Shown here: one piece after another, positions 18,276-27,469 of the stretch
How the letters are laid out: each line of letters opens with the position of its first letter
How positions within the stretch are numbered: position 1 is the stretch's first letter
Origin: Polaromonas jejuensis NBRC 106434
GTDB taxonomy: Bacteria > Pseudomonadota > Gammaproteobacteria > Burkholderiales > Burkholderiaceae_C
Reading direction: 5' to 3'
Assembly: GCF_001598235.1 (NCBI RefSeq)
Contig: NZ_BCYO01000015.1
Span: forward strand, 1-64,000
DNA: 64,000 nucleotides
Notes under the pieces: generated by a model
Seen by the model: the letters and a program-made list of their open reading frames with translations, nothing else
Database searches by the model: none
What the model was told of the DNA's origin: nothing
Position numbers and translations under genes: made by a program

Positions 18276-19619
18276 TCAGCGTGGAGTTGCCATGTGCGCC
18301 GTTTTCTTGTCCAGCATGGCTTCCGGTTCCTGGGCTTCTACCCAGGTCTCGTTGTTCAAGCCGGCCCTGAGCCGATCGGTATCCAGTTCATCCGTCCACT
18401 TGGCCACGACCAGGGTGGCCACGCCATTGCCTATCAGGTTGGTCAGCGCCCGCGCTTCCGACATGAAGCGGTCTATGCCCAGAATCAGTGCCAGACCGGC
18501 CACAGGCACCGTACCCACGGCGGACAGCGTGGCGGCCAGCACAATGAAGCCACTGCCGGTGATGCCGGCCGCGCCCTTGGAGGTGAGCAGCAGCACCGCC
18601 AGCAGCGTCAACTCCTGCATGAGCGTCATCGGCGTGTTGGTAGCCTGTGCAATGAACACGGCCGCCATGGTCAGGTAGATGGACGTGCCGTCGAGGTTGA
18701 ACGAATAGCCGGTAGGAATCACCAGGCCCACCGTCGTTTTCTTCGCGCCCAGGTTCTCCATCTTTTCCATCATGCGCGGCAGCACCGACTCGGATGAGGA
18801 AGTGCCCAGCACGATCAGCAGTTCTTCCTTGATGTACTTGATGAACTTCCAGATGCCGAAGCCGTGAAGGCGGGCAATCAGGCCCAGCACGCCAAAAATG
18901 AAGATCAGGCAGGTCAGGTAGAAGGCTCCCATCAGCTTGCCAAGCGAAAACAGACTGCCTACACCGTATTTGCCGATGGTGAAAGCCATGGCGCCAAAAG
19001 CACCAATGGGCGCCACTTTCATGATGAAACCGACAATGGTGAACAGCACATGCGAGGTTTTCTCGATGAAGTCAAACACCAACGTGCCGCGGCCGCCGAA
19101 GCGGTGCAGCGCAAAGCCGAACATCACGGCAATCAGCAGCACCTGCAGAATCTCGCCCTTGGCAAAAGCATCCACCAGCGCCGTCGGGATGATGTTGAGG
19201 ATGAAGTCGGTGGTGCCCACCATCTTGCCGGGGCCGGTGTAAGCGGCAATGGATTTGGTGTCCAGCGTGGACGCGTCGACGTTCATGCCTGCACCGGGCT
19301 GGAAAAGATTGACCAGTACCAGGCCAATGATCAGCGCAAAGGTGCTGACCACTTCGAAGTAGAGCAGGGCCAGCCCCCCCGTCTTGCCCACTTTTTTCAT
19401 GTCCTCCATGCCGGCAATGCCGATCACCACGGTGCAGAAGATGATGGGGGCGATCATCATCTTGATCAACTTGATGAAACCGTCTCCCAGTGGCTTCATT
19501 TCCGCGCCCAGCGCAGGGTAAAAATGTCCCAGTGCCACGCCGACAATCACGGCGCACACCACCTGAAAGTAAAGCGAACGGTAGAGAGGGAGTTTTTGGC
19601 GTGTTGTCGTAGTTTTCAT
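18276..19619 (-). CDS. dctA: C4-dicarboxylate:cation symporter DctA
   Basis: A 447-residue DAACS-family symporter importing succinate, fumarate and malate. Family motifs are intact: the reentrant-loop Ser-rich segment [15 protein letters not shown], the [14 protein letters not shown] motif, and [24 protein letters not shown] sequence. About eight membrane helices are present. A second dctA-like gene is at 61.8 kb; the two are clearly related but not identical. It stands alone between infA and the GST gene. Confidence 0.94.
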   Translation of the reverse strand: MKTTTTRQKLPLYRSLYFQVVCAVIVGVALGHFYPALGAEMKPLGDGFIKLIKMMIAPIIFCTVVIGIAGMEDMKKVGKTGGLALLYFEVVSTFALIIGLVLVNLFQPGAGMNVDASTLDTKSIAAYTGPGKMVGTTDFILNIIPTALVDAFAKGEILQVLLIAVMFGFALHRFGGRGTLVFDFIEKTSHVLFTIVGFIMKVAPIGAFGAMAFTIGKYGVGSLFSLGKLMGAFYLTCLIFIFGVLGLIARLHGFGIWKFIKYIKEELLIVLGTSSSESVLPRMMEKMENLGAKKTTVGLVIPTGYSFNLDGTSIYLTMAAVFIAQATNTPMTLMQELTLLAVLLLTSKGAAGITGSGFIVLAATLSAVGTVPVAGLALILGIDRFMSEARALTNLIGNGVATLVVAKWTDELDTDRLRAGLNNETWVEAQEPEAMLDKKTAHMATPR

Positions 19620-19674
19620 GGCCAGTTCACATCAGCCGATGTGGCGTTGATGAAGGAACGGCCCAATATAGCCC

Positions 19675-19713
19675 TGTGAAAAAGCTTGTCCATGCTGGAT
19701 GCTTATTTTCACA
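19675..19713. promoter_or_regulatory. Inverted repeat upstream of dctA
   Basis: TGTGAAAAAGC (19675-19685) and GCTTATTTTCACA (19701-19713) form an 8-bp perfect outer arm plus a GC-pair extension, about 55 bases upstream of the dctA start. The spacing is too long for a CRP site; it may be another operator or an RNA hairpin. Confidence 0.35.
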
Positions 19714-19789
19714 AAAGTTACTTAATATCACACTCTCAGGCTGACGCCTCCCGTGCCGGCGAGCCGTGATTTTGCGGCGTGCCAGGCCC

Positions 19790-20359
19790 TTAAAACTTCA
19801 TGGCGGCAGTCCGTGCGGCCAGGCGATCCATGTAGGCCTCCAGCTTGGGCCGGCCGCTGGGGATACCCCAGTGTCGCTGCCACATGAACATGGCGCCTAT
19901 CATGATGTCGGCCAGCGTGAACTGTTCGCCAAACAGGTAGGGTCCGTTGCCCAGTTCTGTTTCCACGACATCCTTGACGGTCTCAAAGTCGGTCCAGCCG
20001 CGTTGCGCGGGCGTTTCAAGCTTCATCAAATGGTCGCCCATGGACGGCTCCAGCTGTGAGGTGGAATACACCATCAGGGACAGGAATCGCCCCCGCTCCG
20101 GCGAGCCGGTGGCAGGTGCCAGGCCGGCCTGCAGAAATTTTTCGGCCAGGTACAAACCGATGGCGGCATTTTCAAACAGCCTGGCCTCGCCATCCACCAG
20201 CGCCGGCAGCTTGCCCGCCGGGTTGATCTTTAAAAATGCCTCGGTCTTGTGCTCGCGCTTTTCAAGGTCAATGGGCACGATTTCATAAGTGGCGCCGCAC
20301 TCGTCCAGCATCCATTTGGCAACGGCGGCCCGGCTTTTGGGATTGAAATAAAGCTGCAT
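19790..20359 (-). CDS. Glutathione S-transferase family protein
   Basis: A 189-residue GST. The thioredoxin-fold N-domain shows KINPAGKLPALV (cis-Pro) and LFENAAIGLYLAEKF (glutathione-binding Glu/Asn). The C-terminal helical domain has GPYLFGEQFTLADIM with the conserved capping Asp. It begins MQLYFNPKSRAAVAKWML; the ATG at 20359 has AGGTTTT upstream. Specific substrate unknown. It is 26 bases from the DUF502 gene on the same strand and could share its transcript. Confidence 0.88.
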   Translation of the reverse strand: MQLYFNPKSRAAVAKWMLDECGATYEIVPIDLEKREHKTEAFLKINPAGKLPALVDGEARLFENAAIGLYLAEKFLQAGLAPATGSPERGRFLSLMVYSTSQLEPSMGDHLMKLETPAQRGWTDFETVKDVVETELGNGPYLFGEQFTLADIMIGAMFMWQRHWGIPSGRPKLEAYMDRLAARTAAMKF

Positions 20360-20385
20360 GCAAAACCTCCATTTCCGGTGATGTA

Positions 20386-21000
20386 TCAGCCTTGATGGCC
20401 GGCATTGCCGGCGCCGGCTGTCGGGCGCGCCATCCAGGCAATCAGCGAGGAACGCATGGCCTCCTCGACCGACATATTGATGGGCTGCACCCAATCCGAG
20501 GGGACAAACACCGTGTAGCCGCCAATCATGTAACCCATGGGCAAATACACGGCCACCCGTTCGCCGGGCAAAAACCCCTGTGGCAAATCGGCAAAACTGC
20601 GGCGCGTGATGAGGCCCACCATTTCCATGGCATGGCCCGGCATGCGCAGTATCACCACACTTTGTTCGCCCTGTTTGCCGGCGGGCGAAAAGTAGTCGGC
20701 AAAACTTTTGAGTGACGAGTAAATGCTTTTAACGACCGGCAGGTTGGTAAAGGGAAACTCGGCAAATGACAGCAGTTTGCGCACGCTTTGCCTGGACACC
20801 AGGTACCCAATCAAAAGAATGCTCACGACGCCGAAAACCAGGCCCATGCCCGGCACATAAAAGCTGCCGACCAGGGGGCGCAACATCCACAGTGTGGCCG
20901 CTTCCATCGAGGCCAGAAAAATGTAAAGAAGGTACAGCGTCAAGACCACCGGCAGGGTGGTCATGAGGCCCCGAAAGAAGTATTTGTACAGGCTTTTCAT
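20386..21000 (-). CDS. DUF502 membrane protein
   Basis: A 204-residue protein with two N-terminal membrane helices (about 12-32 and 50-72) and a DUF502 domain: LPVVKSIYSSLKSFADYF, VVILRMPGHAMEMVGLITR and VYLPMGYMIGGYTVFVPSDWVQPI. The family is widespread in proteobacteria and plants, with unclear function. Family length matches. No partner is obvious beyond the downstream GST gene. Confidence 0.88.
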   Translation of the reverse strand: MKSLYKYFFRGLMTTLPVVLTLYLLYIFLASMEAATLWMLRPLVGSFYVPGMGLVFGVVSILLIGYLVSRQSVRKLLSFAEFPFTNLPVVKSIYSSLKSFADYFSPAGKQGEQSVVILRMPGHAMEMVGLITRRSFADLPQGFLPGERVAVYLPMGYMIGGYTVFVPSDWVQPINMSVEEAMRSSLIAWMARPTAGAGNAGHQG

Positions 21001-21388
21001 GAATGTTTTTGTGTGGGGCCCAAATGCATAGCGCCGTGGCTTGTTTTCCTGCGCAATATACCCATTTCATGTGACGTGACTCAAGGTGGGTGGTATCGGT
21101 TCTGTCCTACATTTCATCCCAATGAAGCACGGTTGCACATTGCTGCCTTTGGCCTAAAGTAGCTTATCGACGATGACATCCCTTTGTTGTGCTGCCGCCC
21201 CCCTGTTTGATCCGAACCAGCTGCAGAGATGAAAACGATGAATCATGTGCCTGACACACCGTTGCCGTCCGCGTCGGCTACAAATCAGGCTGATGTATTT
21301 CACGGCCCAGGCTGCAGTCCCCGGGGCAACGGCGACACCCACCTATCCCGCTTATCCCAACGCCTGATATTTTGAGAGGTCTTGTCCC
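21001..21388. other. Intergenic region with a candidate small ORF
   Basis: No established gene is seen in these 388 bases. A 48-codon frame at 21229-21375 (+) starts MKTMNHVPDTPLP and ends LSRLSQRLIF, 13 bases before the next ATG. A modest CAGAG stretch precedes its start. I cannot decide whether it is translated. Confidence 0.35.
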
Positions 21389-21763
21389 ATGAGCCATTCC
21401 ACACTGGTCAACACTCAGCTCAACACACCCTTGCGTACTTTGGCCCTGACGGTTGAGGAAGCCGGGCGGGGTGAGTTTCGCTGGCGTATTCTGGAGAGCC
21501 ACGGCAATCCCCAGGTGTTCGAGCCGGTTTCCTGTTCCGATACCAGTTTTTCAGCGTATGACACCGCATTGGCTACCGGCTATGGCGAGTTGCAGCGCCT
21601 GATCGGCCCCGACTTGCAGTATGGCCCGCGTCAGGATGCCGATAGTGACGCCGCGCTCATCCGTCTTGCCGCTGCGCAGGCGCCGAAAGCGCCGGCCGCC
21701 AGTCCGTCTGCGGACCACCGGCCGGTCAATGGCGGCGGCATCAAACCGGGCATGTCTGCATGA
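21389..21763 (+). CDS. Hypothetical protein
   Basis: A 124-residue soluble protein of unknown family. Residues 15-70 look folded (TLALTVEEAGRGEFRWRILE, then SFSAYDTALATGYGELQRLI); the last 40 are Ala/Pro-rich and probably disordered. GAGAGGTC precedes the ATG. Its stop overlaps the ATG of the next small gene (ATGA), so the two are coupled. I assign no function. Confidence 0.6.
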   Translation: MSHSTLVNTQLNTPLRTLALTVEEAGRGEFRWRILESHGNPQVFEPVSCSDTSFSAYDTALATGYGELQRLIGPDLQYGPRQDADSDAALIRLAAAQAPKAPAASPSADHRPVNGGGIKPGMSA

Positions 21764-21933
21764 AACCCGACCTGGAGTCCGCATACGCGCGTATGCGCGC
21801 AGAGCTGGAACACTTGCTGGCGGAGCCGGTCAAGGATTTTCCGAAAATTGACGCGCTCATAGACCAGCTTGAGCAACTCCAGCTCGCCATCAAGGGCGAG
21901 CATGGCCTCAAGGGCAACAACCCGAACGAGTAG
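21760..21933 (+). CDS. Small coupled hypothetical protein (57 aa)
   Basis: A 57-residue protein overlapping the upstream gene by four bases. It is largely helical and acidic: MKPDLESAYARMRAELEHLL followed by DFPKIDALIDQLEQLQLAIKGEHGL. The heptad spacing of Leu and Ile suggests a short coiled coil, perhaps binding the upstream gene's product. Codon use resembles its neighbours. It may be missed by annotators with a 60-residue cutoff. Confidence 0.55.
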   Translation: MKPDLESAYARMRAELEHLLAEPVKDFPKIDALIDQLEQLQLAIKGEHGLKGNNPNE

Positions 21934-22113
21934 CGGCCCGTCGCGCCCAAAGAGCACCGAGCTGAGCGGCTGGCCTCGCCCAGCCCTGAGGACAATCGCA
22001 TCTCCCTCGGCTGCGTCGTCGTGCCGGTGGACTTTCATGAAACGGTGGTGGCCCCGGTGTTCAACAAAAGTTATGGCGTGGTCTATGTGCTGCCCGAAAC
22101 CCAATCCGTGCAC
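21934..22113 (+). pseudogene. L,D-transpeptidase C-terminal remnant
   Basis: An open frame without a start directly follows the previous stop. It reads NRISLGCVVVPVDFHETVVA and then YGVVYVLPET, which resembles the catalytic Ser-x-Gly-Cys end of YkuD-type L,D-transpeptidases. The preceding His and the N-terminal domain are absent, and the frame continues without similarity into the convergent EF-hand gene. I read it as a broken gene; a real start further upstream is blocked by the TAG at 21931. Confidence 0.5.
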
Positions 22114-22145
22114 TTTTCGTTCATGGTTCGAGGAGACAGGCCAGC

Positions 22146-22529
22146 CTATTTGGACTTTCCGCCGTTCATGGCGTTGTCAAATTCTTCGCGAGACAAGAAG
22201 TTGTCCTTGTTGAGGTCGGCTTCGTCAAAGTACTTGGCCACGCCGCGAAAGCCCGCCGCTTCCTCGCGGCTGATCTTGCCGTCATGGTTGGCGTCGATAA
22301 AGTTGAACGCACGCTCCAGCTCTTGCGCGCTGTAGCGGGGCGCCGCCGGGGTTTGCGATGCCGTTGCTTGCGGGGCAGGTGCAGCGGGCTCGGCGGTCTG
22401 GGCATGTGCGCCCGGGGCCAACAGGGCCGCTGCAGCGCTCAGCGTGAGCATCGTGGCGCGCAAATAAAAACGAGGTACATTGAAGCGCGAAGAGGTCTGG
22501 TCTGCTGCGGTTGCTTCGGGAATAGGCAT
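22146..22529 (-). CDS. Secreted EF-hand calcium-binding protein
   Basis: A 127-residue protein with an N-terminal export segment (about 27-43, LTLSAAAALLAPGAHA) and a Pro/Ala linker. Two EF-hand loops follow: DANHDGKISREE (79-90) and DLNKDNFLSREE (105-116), both with acidic residues at positions 1, 3, 5 and 12. It probably binds calcium in the periplasm. The start is uncertain: MPIPEAT at 22529, or ATG 22451 (MLTLSAAAA), which would give a tighter signal peptide. Function unknown. Confidence 0.8.
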   Translation of the reverse strand: MPIPEATAADQTSSRFNVPRFYLRATMLTLSAAAALLAPGAHAQTAEPAAPAPQATASQTPAAPRYSAQELERAFNFIDANHDGKISREEAAGFRGVAKYFDEADLNKDNFLSREEFDNAMNGGKSK

Positions 22530-22781
22530 CAGTTTTTTTTGAGAAGAAGTTAGACATGAGTACCATTGAAGGCCAAGCGCTACCTTAGCGCCAGTGTACT
22601 TGCAGGGTGTTTCCCCGGTTTACATGCCAAGCGGGCGCGGGACACATTTCTTTGCGTGGTATGGTTTTGTGGAGTCTGCCCATTTTGAGCCCAGTCAATT
22701 CCCAGCGCGTGCCAGCGCGCACCGATCACGCGGCGGCCTTTAGCGTCGCCAGTTAAATTCGTGTGTTTGCAGCGCTGATCG

Positions 22782-23537
22782 CTATTTGCTGGCAAAGCCG
22801 GCCACACGCCTTCTCGTGTCCTCATGGCCCATGGCGCTTGAGGTGGCATCCGCTTCGAGTTGCAAAGCCGCCGCGAGCTGGCCCGATAGCTGCATGTTCA
22901 CCATCTTCTTCAGGCGGGACACTGTGAATGTCGAACGCTCGCTGATCCTTTGCGCCAATTCGATGGCCGTGCTCAGAACGTTTTCCTTGGGCACCACGCG
23001 ATTGACTAGTCCCAGGCCGTGCAGTGCAGCCGCACTTTGTTTTTCACCCAGCAGCCACAACTCCATGGCCCGCTGGTACCCGACAGCCCGCGGCAGGAGA
23101 TGGGTCACCCCGCCCGTCACGAACTGCCCCCAGGCCATCTCGGGAAAAAAACACAGCAAATCCTCAGAAGCGACCACCATGTCGCAGTTCAGCACCCACT
23201 CGAAGCCGCCGCCCACCGCATAGCCCTGGATGGCACCGATGACGGGTTTTCCGCTGAACATAATGTCGCGGGTCACCTGCTGAATCCTGTCAACATAGTT
23301 GGACGTGCCTTCTGCGGTCGCCGTTTGTTCGGAGAACTCCTTCAGGTCGTCGCCGGCGCAAAAGGCGCGGCCCGCACCGCAGAGAACGATGGCCTTGACC
23401 TCGGCATCATGCTGGGCTCGCAGGAATGTGTCGTGCATGTCATCGAGCATGGGCCCGCTAATGGCATTCAGTCGCTCCGGGCGATTTAGCGTGACGATGG
23501 CGACCGGGCCCTGTTTCTCAAAAAGTACTCGCGACAT
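22782..23537 (-). CDS. Enoyl-CoA hydratase/isomerase family protein
   Basis: A 251-residue crotonase-fold protein. The CoA-binding GAGRAFCAGDDLKEF forms one half of the oxyanion hole, and IQGYAVGGGFEWVLNCDMVVA the other. In the FFPEMAWGQFVTGG segment the hydratase-type catalytic Glu is not in the canonical position, so dehydration, isomerisation or hydrolysis cannot be chosen from sequence. It is separated by a TetR gene from a divergent acyl-CoA ligase, suggesting a small acyl-CoA degradation locus. Confidence 0.88.
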   Translation of the reverse strand: MSRVLFEKQGPVAIVTLNRPERLNAISGPMLDDMHDTFLRAQHDAEVKAIVLCGAGRAFCAGDDLKEFSEQTATAEGTSNYVDRIQQVTRDIMFSGKPVIGAIQGYAVGGGFEWVLNCDMVVASEDLLCFFPEMAWGQFVTGGVTHLLPRAVGYQRAMELWLLGEKQSAAALHGLGLVNRVVPKENVLSTAIELAQRISERSTFTVSRLKKMVNMQLSGQLAAALQLEADATSSAMGHEDTRRRVAGFASK

Positions 23538-23591
23538 TCTTCTGTCTCCTCGTGGTTCCCGCGCAAGCGGGAGGGTGAATGGATGGGGTGC

Positions 23592-24323
23592 TCAGGCGGA
23601 AAATTCCTTGGCGAAGGCCTGGTTCCAGATGAACGTCAAGGTGGCCACGACGTCGTCCAGATCGCCCGCCACATCGGCGACGTCTTTATCCTCATAGAGA
23701 TAGATGTAGGCCAGGTACTGGTCCACCATGCCGCCAAGGGCATAACAGCGCTTGCGCAGGTCGCGGTCGGATGTTTTTTTGCCGCTCAGGCCTTTGCGCT
23801 TCTTCTTGATCGAACTGACTACCGTTTCAATCCAGGCCGTGTTGAGTGCCTGCAGAATCTTTTTGGCATCCGGAAATGCCTCATAGTGGTTCAGCAGACA
23901 TTTCATCAGTCCGCGGTTCTGCTCGAACAGCCGGCAATAAGCCCTCGTCGAAAGTTCGACCGAGTCCGCGTGCCCGTCACGAGCGCGAGTCGCCTCCATC
24001 GTTCTGCTTCTCAGGAAGGCAACGAAATCGGATAACAAGGAGCTGAGCAACTGGTCGCGGTCCGGGAAGTATTGGTAGAACGTCCCCTGTGCGATTTCGG
24101 CGCGCAGGCAGATGTCCTGGACTTTCAGGCCAGAGAGCGCAAGCTCCTCCAGCAGCGCGCAGGCAGCCCACCGGATGCGAATCTCGGTTCGTATGCCTTT
24201 GCGAAGGCCTTCCTGGCCGGATTGGAGCAGCAGCACATCCCTGTAAGCCAGAGGGGTGTCGACGTCACTGTTATTGGCAATGGTGATAGGGGTCATCAAA
24301 TATTTCCGGGTAGGCTCGGCCAA
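23592..24323 (-). CDS. TetR/AcrR-family regulator
   Basis: A 243-residue TetR-type repressor. The helix-turn-helix covers about residues 48-95, with LEELALSGLKVQDICLRAEI and GTFYQYFPDRDQLL, the classical GTFYxYF end of helix 3. The C-terminal ligand domain is variable, with a basic stretch KKKRKGLSGKK. It lies 54 bases upstream of the hydratase gene on the same strand and faces the acyl-CoA ligase across a 204-base gap, so it likely controls both. ATG 24323 or 24296 may be the start. Confidence 0.88.
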   Translation of the reverse strand: MAEPTRKYLMTPITIANNSDVDTPLAYRDVLLLQSGQEGLRKGIRTEIRIRWAACALLEELALSGLKVQDICLRAEIAQGTFYQYFPDRDQLLSSLLSDFVAFLRSRTMEATRARDGHADSVELSTRAYCRLFEQNRGLMKCLLNHYEAFPDAKKILQALNTAWIETVVSSIKKKRKGLSGKKTSDRDLRKRCYALGGMVDQYLAYIYLYEDKDVADVAGDLDDVVATLTFIWNQAFAKEFSA

Positions 24324-24527
24324 GCATTGCTCTTAAATAAAACTGACGTCATAATCATATTTGTATTGCGCCGTTAAATCAAGCACCGATTTCTTAACCC
24401 CTTCAGTTCATATGCCCGCAGCCCTCCGCCACCGCTCCATCTTTCGACTGGATTTGTTTGCTTCCGCCCTTTTCACGGAAGAGGCGACAGACGTTAATGC
24501 GCATGCCTGCTGCAACGGGGTGCCGGC

Positions 24528-26150
24528 ATGAGCGCGTCAAAAGAACAGGGCAGGGGTGGCGGAGCCGTCTGGAAAGCCCCGCATAGCGCGTCTTTGGGCG
24601 AAGAGCTGCGCAAGGCGGCTGCCGAAGCGCCCGACAAGGTATTCATCAGGATGGTCCAGGGCGAATGGACTTATCGCCAGGTCGATAGCGAAACCGATCT
24701 GGTCGCAGCGGGGCTGGCTCGGCTCAAGGTGCAGCGCGGGCAGAACGTGACCCTGATGCTGCCCAACTGCATAGAGTTCGCCATCGCCTGGTTTGCGCTT
24801 TCCAAACTGGGCGCCGTGACCGCGCCGGTCAACACCTCTTTCAGGGGAGCCGCTCTTGCCAATGCCATCAACCTGGTCAAGAGTCGGCTGGTGCTGGTTC
24901 ATGCGTCGTTGTTGCCGCAGCTGCGGGAGGTACTGCAGGAGCTGGGCAGCATCGAAAACATCGTCGTGGTGGATGAGGTGGGAACGCCGCCAGAGGAGGG
25001 CGGGCGGCCTGTTATTGCCTATGTCGAGCTCAGGAAGCATGGATTGCTGGAGACCGCGTCGCTCTCGCCGCCGGTCAGGTTTTCCGAGCTTTCCCTGCTG
25101 CTATATACCTCAGGGACCACCGGCCGGTCCAAGGCGGCCATGATTTCGCATCGCTTCGTCCTGGGCCAGGCCGGCGTGGTCATTCAGGGCTTGGGCCTGC
25201 GCAGCGATGACGTGCTGTATTGCCCGTATCCGATGTTTCACCTCGACGCGGCCGTCATGACCATCGCGCCTGCGCTGCTTTTGCGCGGAGTGGCCGCCAT
25301 TGGCGAGAAGTTCAGCGTTTCCCGGTATTGGGACGAAGTCCGCGCGTTGGGCGCCACCGTGTTCGATTTCATGGGCGCCACGCTGACCATGCTCTGGAAG
25401 CAGGCCCCCAAGCCAAACGATAGAGACAATCCCGCGCGCCTAGGCTGGGGCGTTCCGCTGCCGGCCTGGGCGCCGCAATTTGAAGAGCGTTTTGGTTGCC
25501 GGCTGGTGGAGCTCTATGGCCTGACCGAGGCGGGGACCATGATTTACACGCCGCTGGATAAGCCTCGAAGACTGGGTTCTTGCGGCAAGCCCGCAGGCCC
25601 GTTTGAGGTGCAGCTGGTCGACGAGGATGGCACCGCAGTGCCGGCGGGTGGCGCTGGCGAACTTGTCATACGCGCCACGCAGCCATCCCTGCTCATGGAT
25701 GGTTATTTCGGCATGCCCGAGGAAACCCTCGCGGCGTTTCGCAATCTCTGGTTTCACACCGGCGATGTGCTGCGCGCGGACGAGGACGGGTACCTCTACT
25801 TTGTTGGCCGCCGCAAGGACGTTGTCCGGCGCCGTGGCGAAAACATTTCGGCAGCCGAAGTCGAAATGGGGGTGGAAGGCCATCCCGATGTACTGGAGTG
25901 CGCCGTGATTGGCGTGCCCAGTGACATGACCGAGGAGGAGGTGATGGTGTGCGTCGTGGCGCGGGAGTCGGCCGGGCTGACGCCGCAGGCGCTGGCGGAT
26001 TTCTGCGCGACGCGCATGGCGCGGTTCATGGTGCCGCGCTACATCCGGTTCCTGCAGTCGCTGCCCAAAACACCGACTGACAAGGTCGAAAAATTCAGGC
26101 TTTTGCAGGAGGGCATCACTGCGGACACCTGGGACAGAGAAAAGAAATAA
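24528..26150 (+). CDS. AMP-forming acyl-CoA ligase
   Basis: A 540-residue ANL-superfamily enzyme. The ATP-binding P-loop LLYTSGTTGRSKAAM is at about 191-205, then LVELYGLTEAG (A5-type), WFHTGDVLRADEDGYLYFVGRRKD, and the catalytic-lysine end PKTPTDKVEKFRL. It activates a carboxylic acid to its CoA thioester through an acyl-AMP. The sequence is closest in my memory to carnitine/crotonobetaine-CoA ligase-like enzymes, but the substrate is not determined. ATG 24528 has no strong ribosome-binding site; the surrounding CoA genes support a catabolic role. Confidence 0.9.
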   Translation: MSASKEQGRGGGAVWKAPHSASLGEELRKAAAEAPDKVFIRMVQGEWTYRQVDSETDLVAAGLARLKVQRGQNVTLMLPNCIEFAIAWFALSKLGAVTAPVNTSFRGAALANAINLVKSRLVLVHASLLPQLREVLQELGSIENIVVVDEVGTPPEEGGRPVIAYVELRKHGLLETASLSPPVRFSELSLLLYTSGTTGRSKAAMISHRFVLGQAGVVIQGLGLRSDDVLYCPYPMFHLDAAVMTIAPALLLRGVAAIGEKFSVSRYWDEVRALGATVFDFMGATLTMLWKQAPKPNDRDNPARLGWGVPLPAWAPQFEERFGCRLVELYGLTEAGTMIYTPLDKPRRLGSCGKPAGPFEVQLVDEDGTAVPAGGAGELVIRATQPSLLMDGYFGMPEETLAAFRNLWFHTGDVLRADEDGYLYFVGRRKDVVRRRGENISAAEVEMGVEGHPDVLECAVIGVPSDMTEEEVMVCVVARESAGLTPQALADFCATRMARFMVPRYIRFLQSLPKTPTDKVEKFRLLQEGITADTWDREKK

Positions 26151-26274
26151 GCCTGCATCGGTCGTTCCCCGCTGCATCGCAGAGCCCGCATACAGAGTCC
26201 ATTTCCCGGTTATTCGCTTTTTGGGGACGGACGCGGTGTCAGGTGAACGCGCGGCTGGGCGAGGTTTTGAGGAT

Positions 26275-26329
26275 GTTTTAGTCCTCTAGCCCTTATGAAT
26301 GCTGCGTGAATAGCTATGTTTTAGATAGT
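26275..26329 (-). repeat. Interspersed repeat, copy H
   Basis: Read on the minus strand, ACTAT-CTAAAAC-ATAGC is followed by TATTCACGCAGC and ATAAGGGCTAGAGG. The tail matches copies A and D closely. It sits in the 257-base gap between the ligase and the alcohol dehydrogenase, where no gene is seen. Confidence 0.65.
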
Positions 26330-26407
26330 GAATGGGGTGGAGGTAAAGCAGTGTGACAACCACCACCGTAGCCCGCGCAGCCTCAACACCCACCGCAAGG
26401 GCTTCTG

Positions 26408-27469
26408 TCAGGCTGTGGCTTTCAGGCTCGCCATGTCAATCACAAAACGGTACTTCACATCGCTCTTGAGCATGCGCTCATAGGCCGCCTCGATCTGGTC
26501 CATGCGGATGGACTCGATGTCTGACACGATGCCGTGCTTTGCGCAAAAGTCCAGCATCTCCTGCGTTTCCCTGATGCCACCAATCAGCGAGCCCGCCAGG
26601 CGTCGGCGCTTCATGATCAGGTTGAAAACGCCGGGCGAGGGGTGCGGGCTGGCCGGCGCGCCCACCAAGGTCATGGTGCCGTCCAGCTTGAGCAGCACCA
26701 GAAAAGCGTCCAGGTCGTGCGGCGCCGCCACGGTGTTGAGGATGAAGTCAAAGCTGCCGGCATGCGCCGCCATCTCGTCGGCGTTCTTGGACACCACCAC
26801 TTCCTTGGCACCCAGGCGCAGCGCGTCCTCACGCTTGCCGGCCGAGCTGGTGAACAGCACCACATGCGCGCCCATGGCGGCGGCAATCTTCACGCCCATG
26901 TGGCCCAGCCCGCCCAGGCCCACGATGCCCACCTTGTGGCCGGGCCCCACCTTCCACTGGCGCAGCGGCGAATAGGTGGTGATGCCCGCGCACAGCAGCG
27001 GCGCCACGGCCGCCAGGTCGCCCGCATCGTGCGAGATACTCAGCACAAACGATTCACGCACCACCACGCGGTTGGAGTAGCCGCCATAGGTGTTGGCGCC
27101 CGTGCCCTGCTCGGGGCCGTTGTAGGTGCCGGTAAAGCCGTTGTCACAGTACTGTTCCAGCCCGTCGGCGCAGGGTGCGCAGCGCTGGCAACTGTCGACC
27201 ATGCAGCCCACGCCGACGATGTCGCCCACTTCGAACTTGCTCACCAGCTCACCCACCGCCGTCACACGGCCCACAATTTCGTGGCCTGGCACCGAGGGGT
27301 AAACCGTGTTGTGCCACTCATTGCGCGCCGTGTGCAGGTCGGAATGGCAAACGCCGCAGTAGAGGACGTCGAGCGCCACATCCAGCTGGCCGGGCGCGCG
27401 GCGCTCGAAGGAAAAGGGTGCGAGTGGCGTGGTGGGGGATTGGGCGGCGTAGCCGTGGGCTTGTGGCAT
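26408..27469 (-). CDS. Zinc-dependent NAD(P) alcohol dehydrogenase
   Basis: A 353-residue medium-chain dehydrogenase of the YahK/cinnamyl-alcohol type. Catalytic zinc ligands are in YCGVCHSDLH and PGHEIVG; the four structural-zinc Cys lie in SCQRCAPCADGLEQYC. The Rossmann motif is GLGGLGHMGVKIA. It probably reduces aldehydes with NADPH. The start MPQAHGYAAQ is typical. No operon partner is evident; the gene is divergent from urtA. Confidence 0.92.
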   Translation of the reverse strand: MPQAHGYAAQSPTTPLAPFSFERRAPGQLDVALDVLYCGVCHSDLHTARNEWHNTVYPSVPGHEIVGRVTAVGELVSKFEVGDIVGVGCMVDSCQRCAPCADGLEQYCDNGFTGTYNGPEQGTGANTYGGYSNRVVVRESFVLSISHDAGDLAAVAPLLCAGITTYSPLRQWKVGPGHKVGIVGLGGLGHMGVKIAAAMGAHVVLFTSSAGKREDALRLGAKEVVVSKNADEMAAHAGSFDFILNTVAAPHDLDAFLVLLKLDGTMTLVGAPASPHPSPGVFNLIMKRRRLAGSLIGGIRETQEMLDFCAKHGIVSDIESIRMDQIEAAYERMLKSDVKYRFVIDMASLKATA

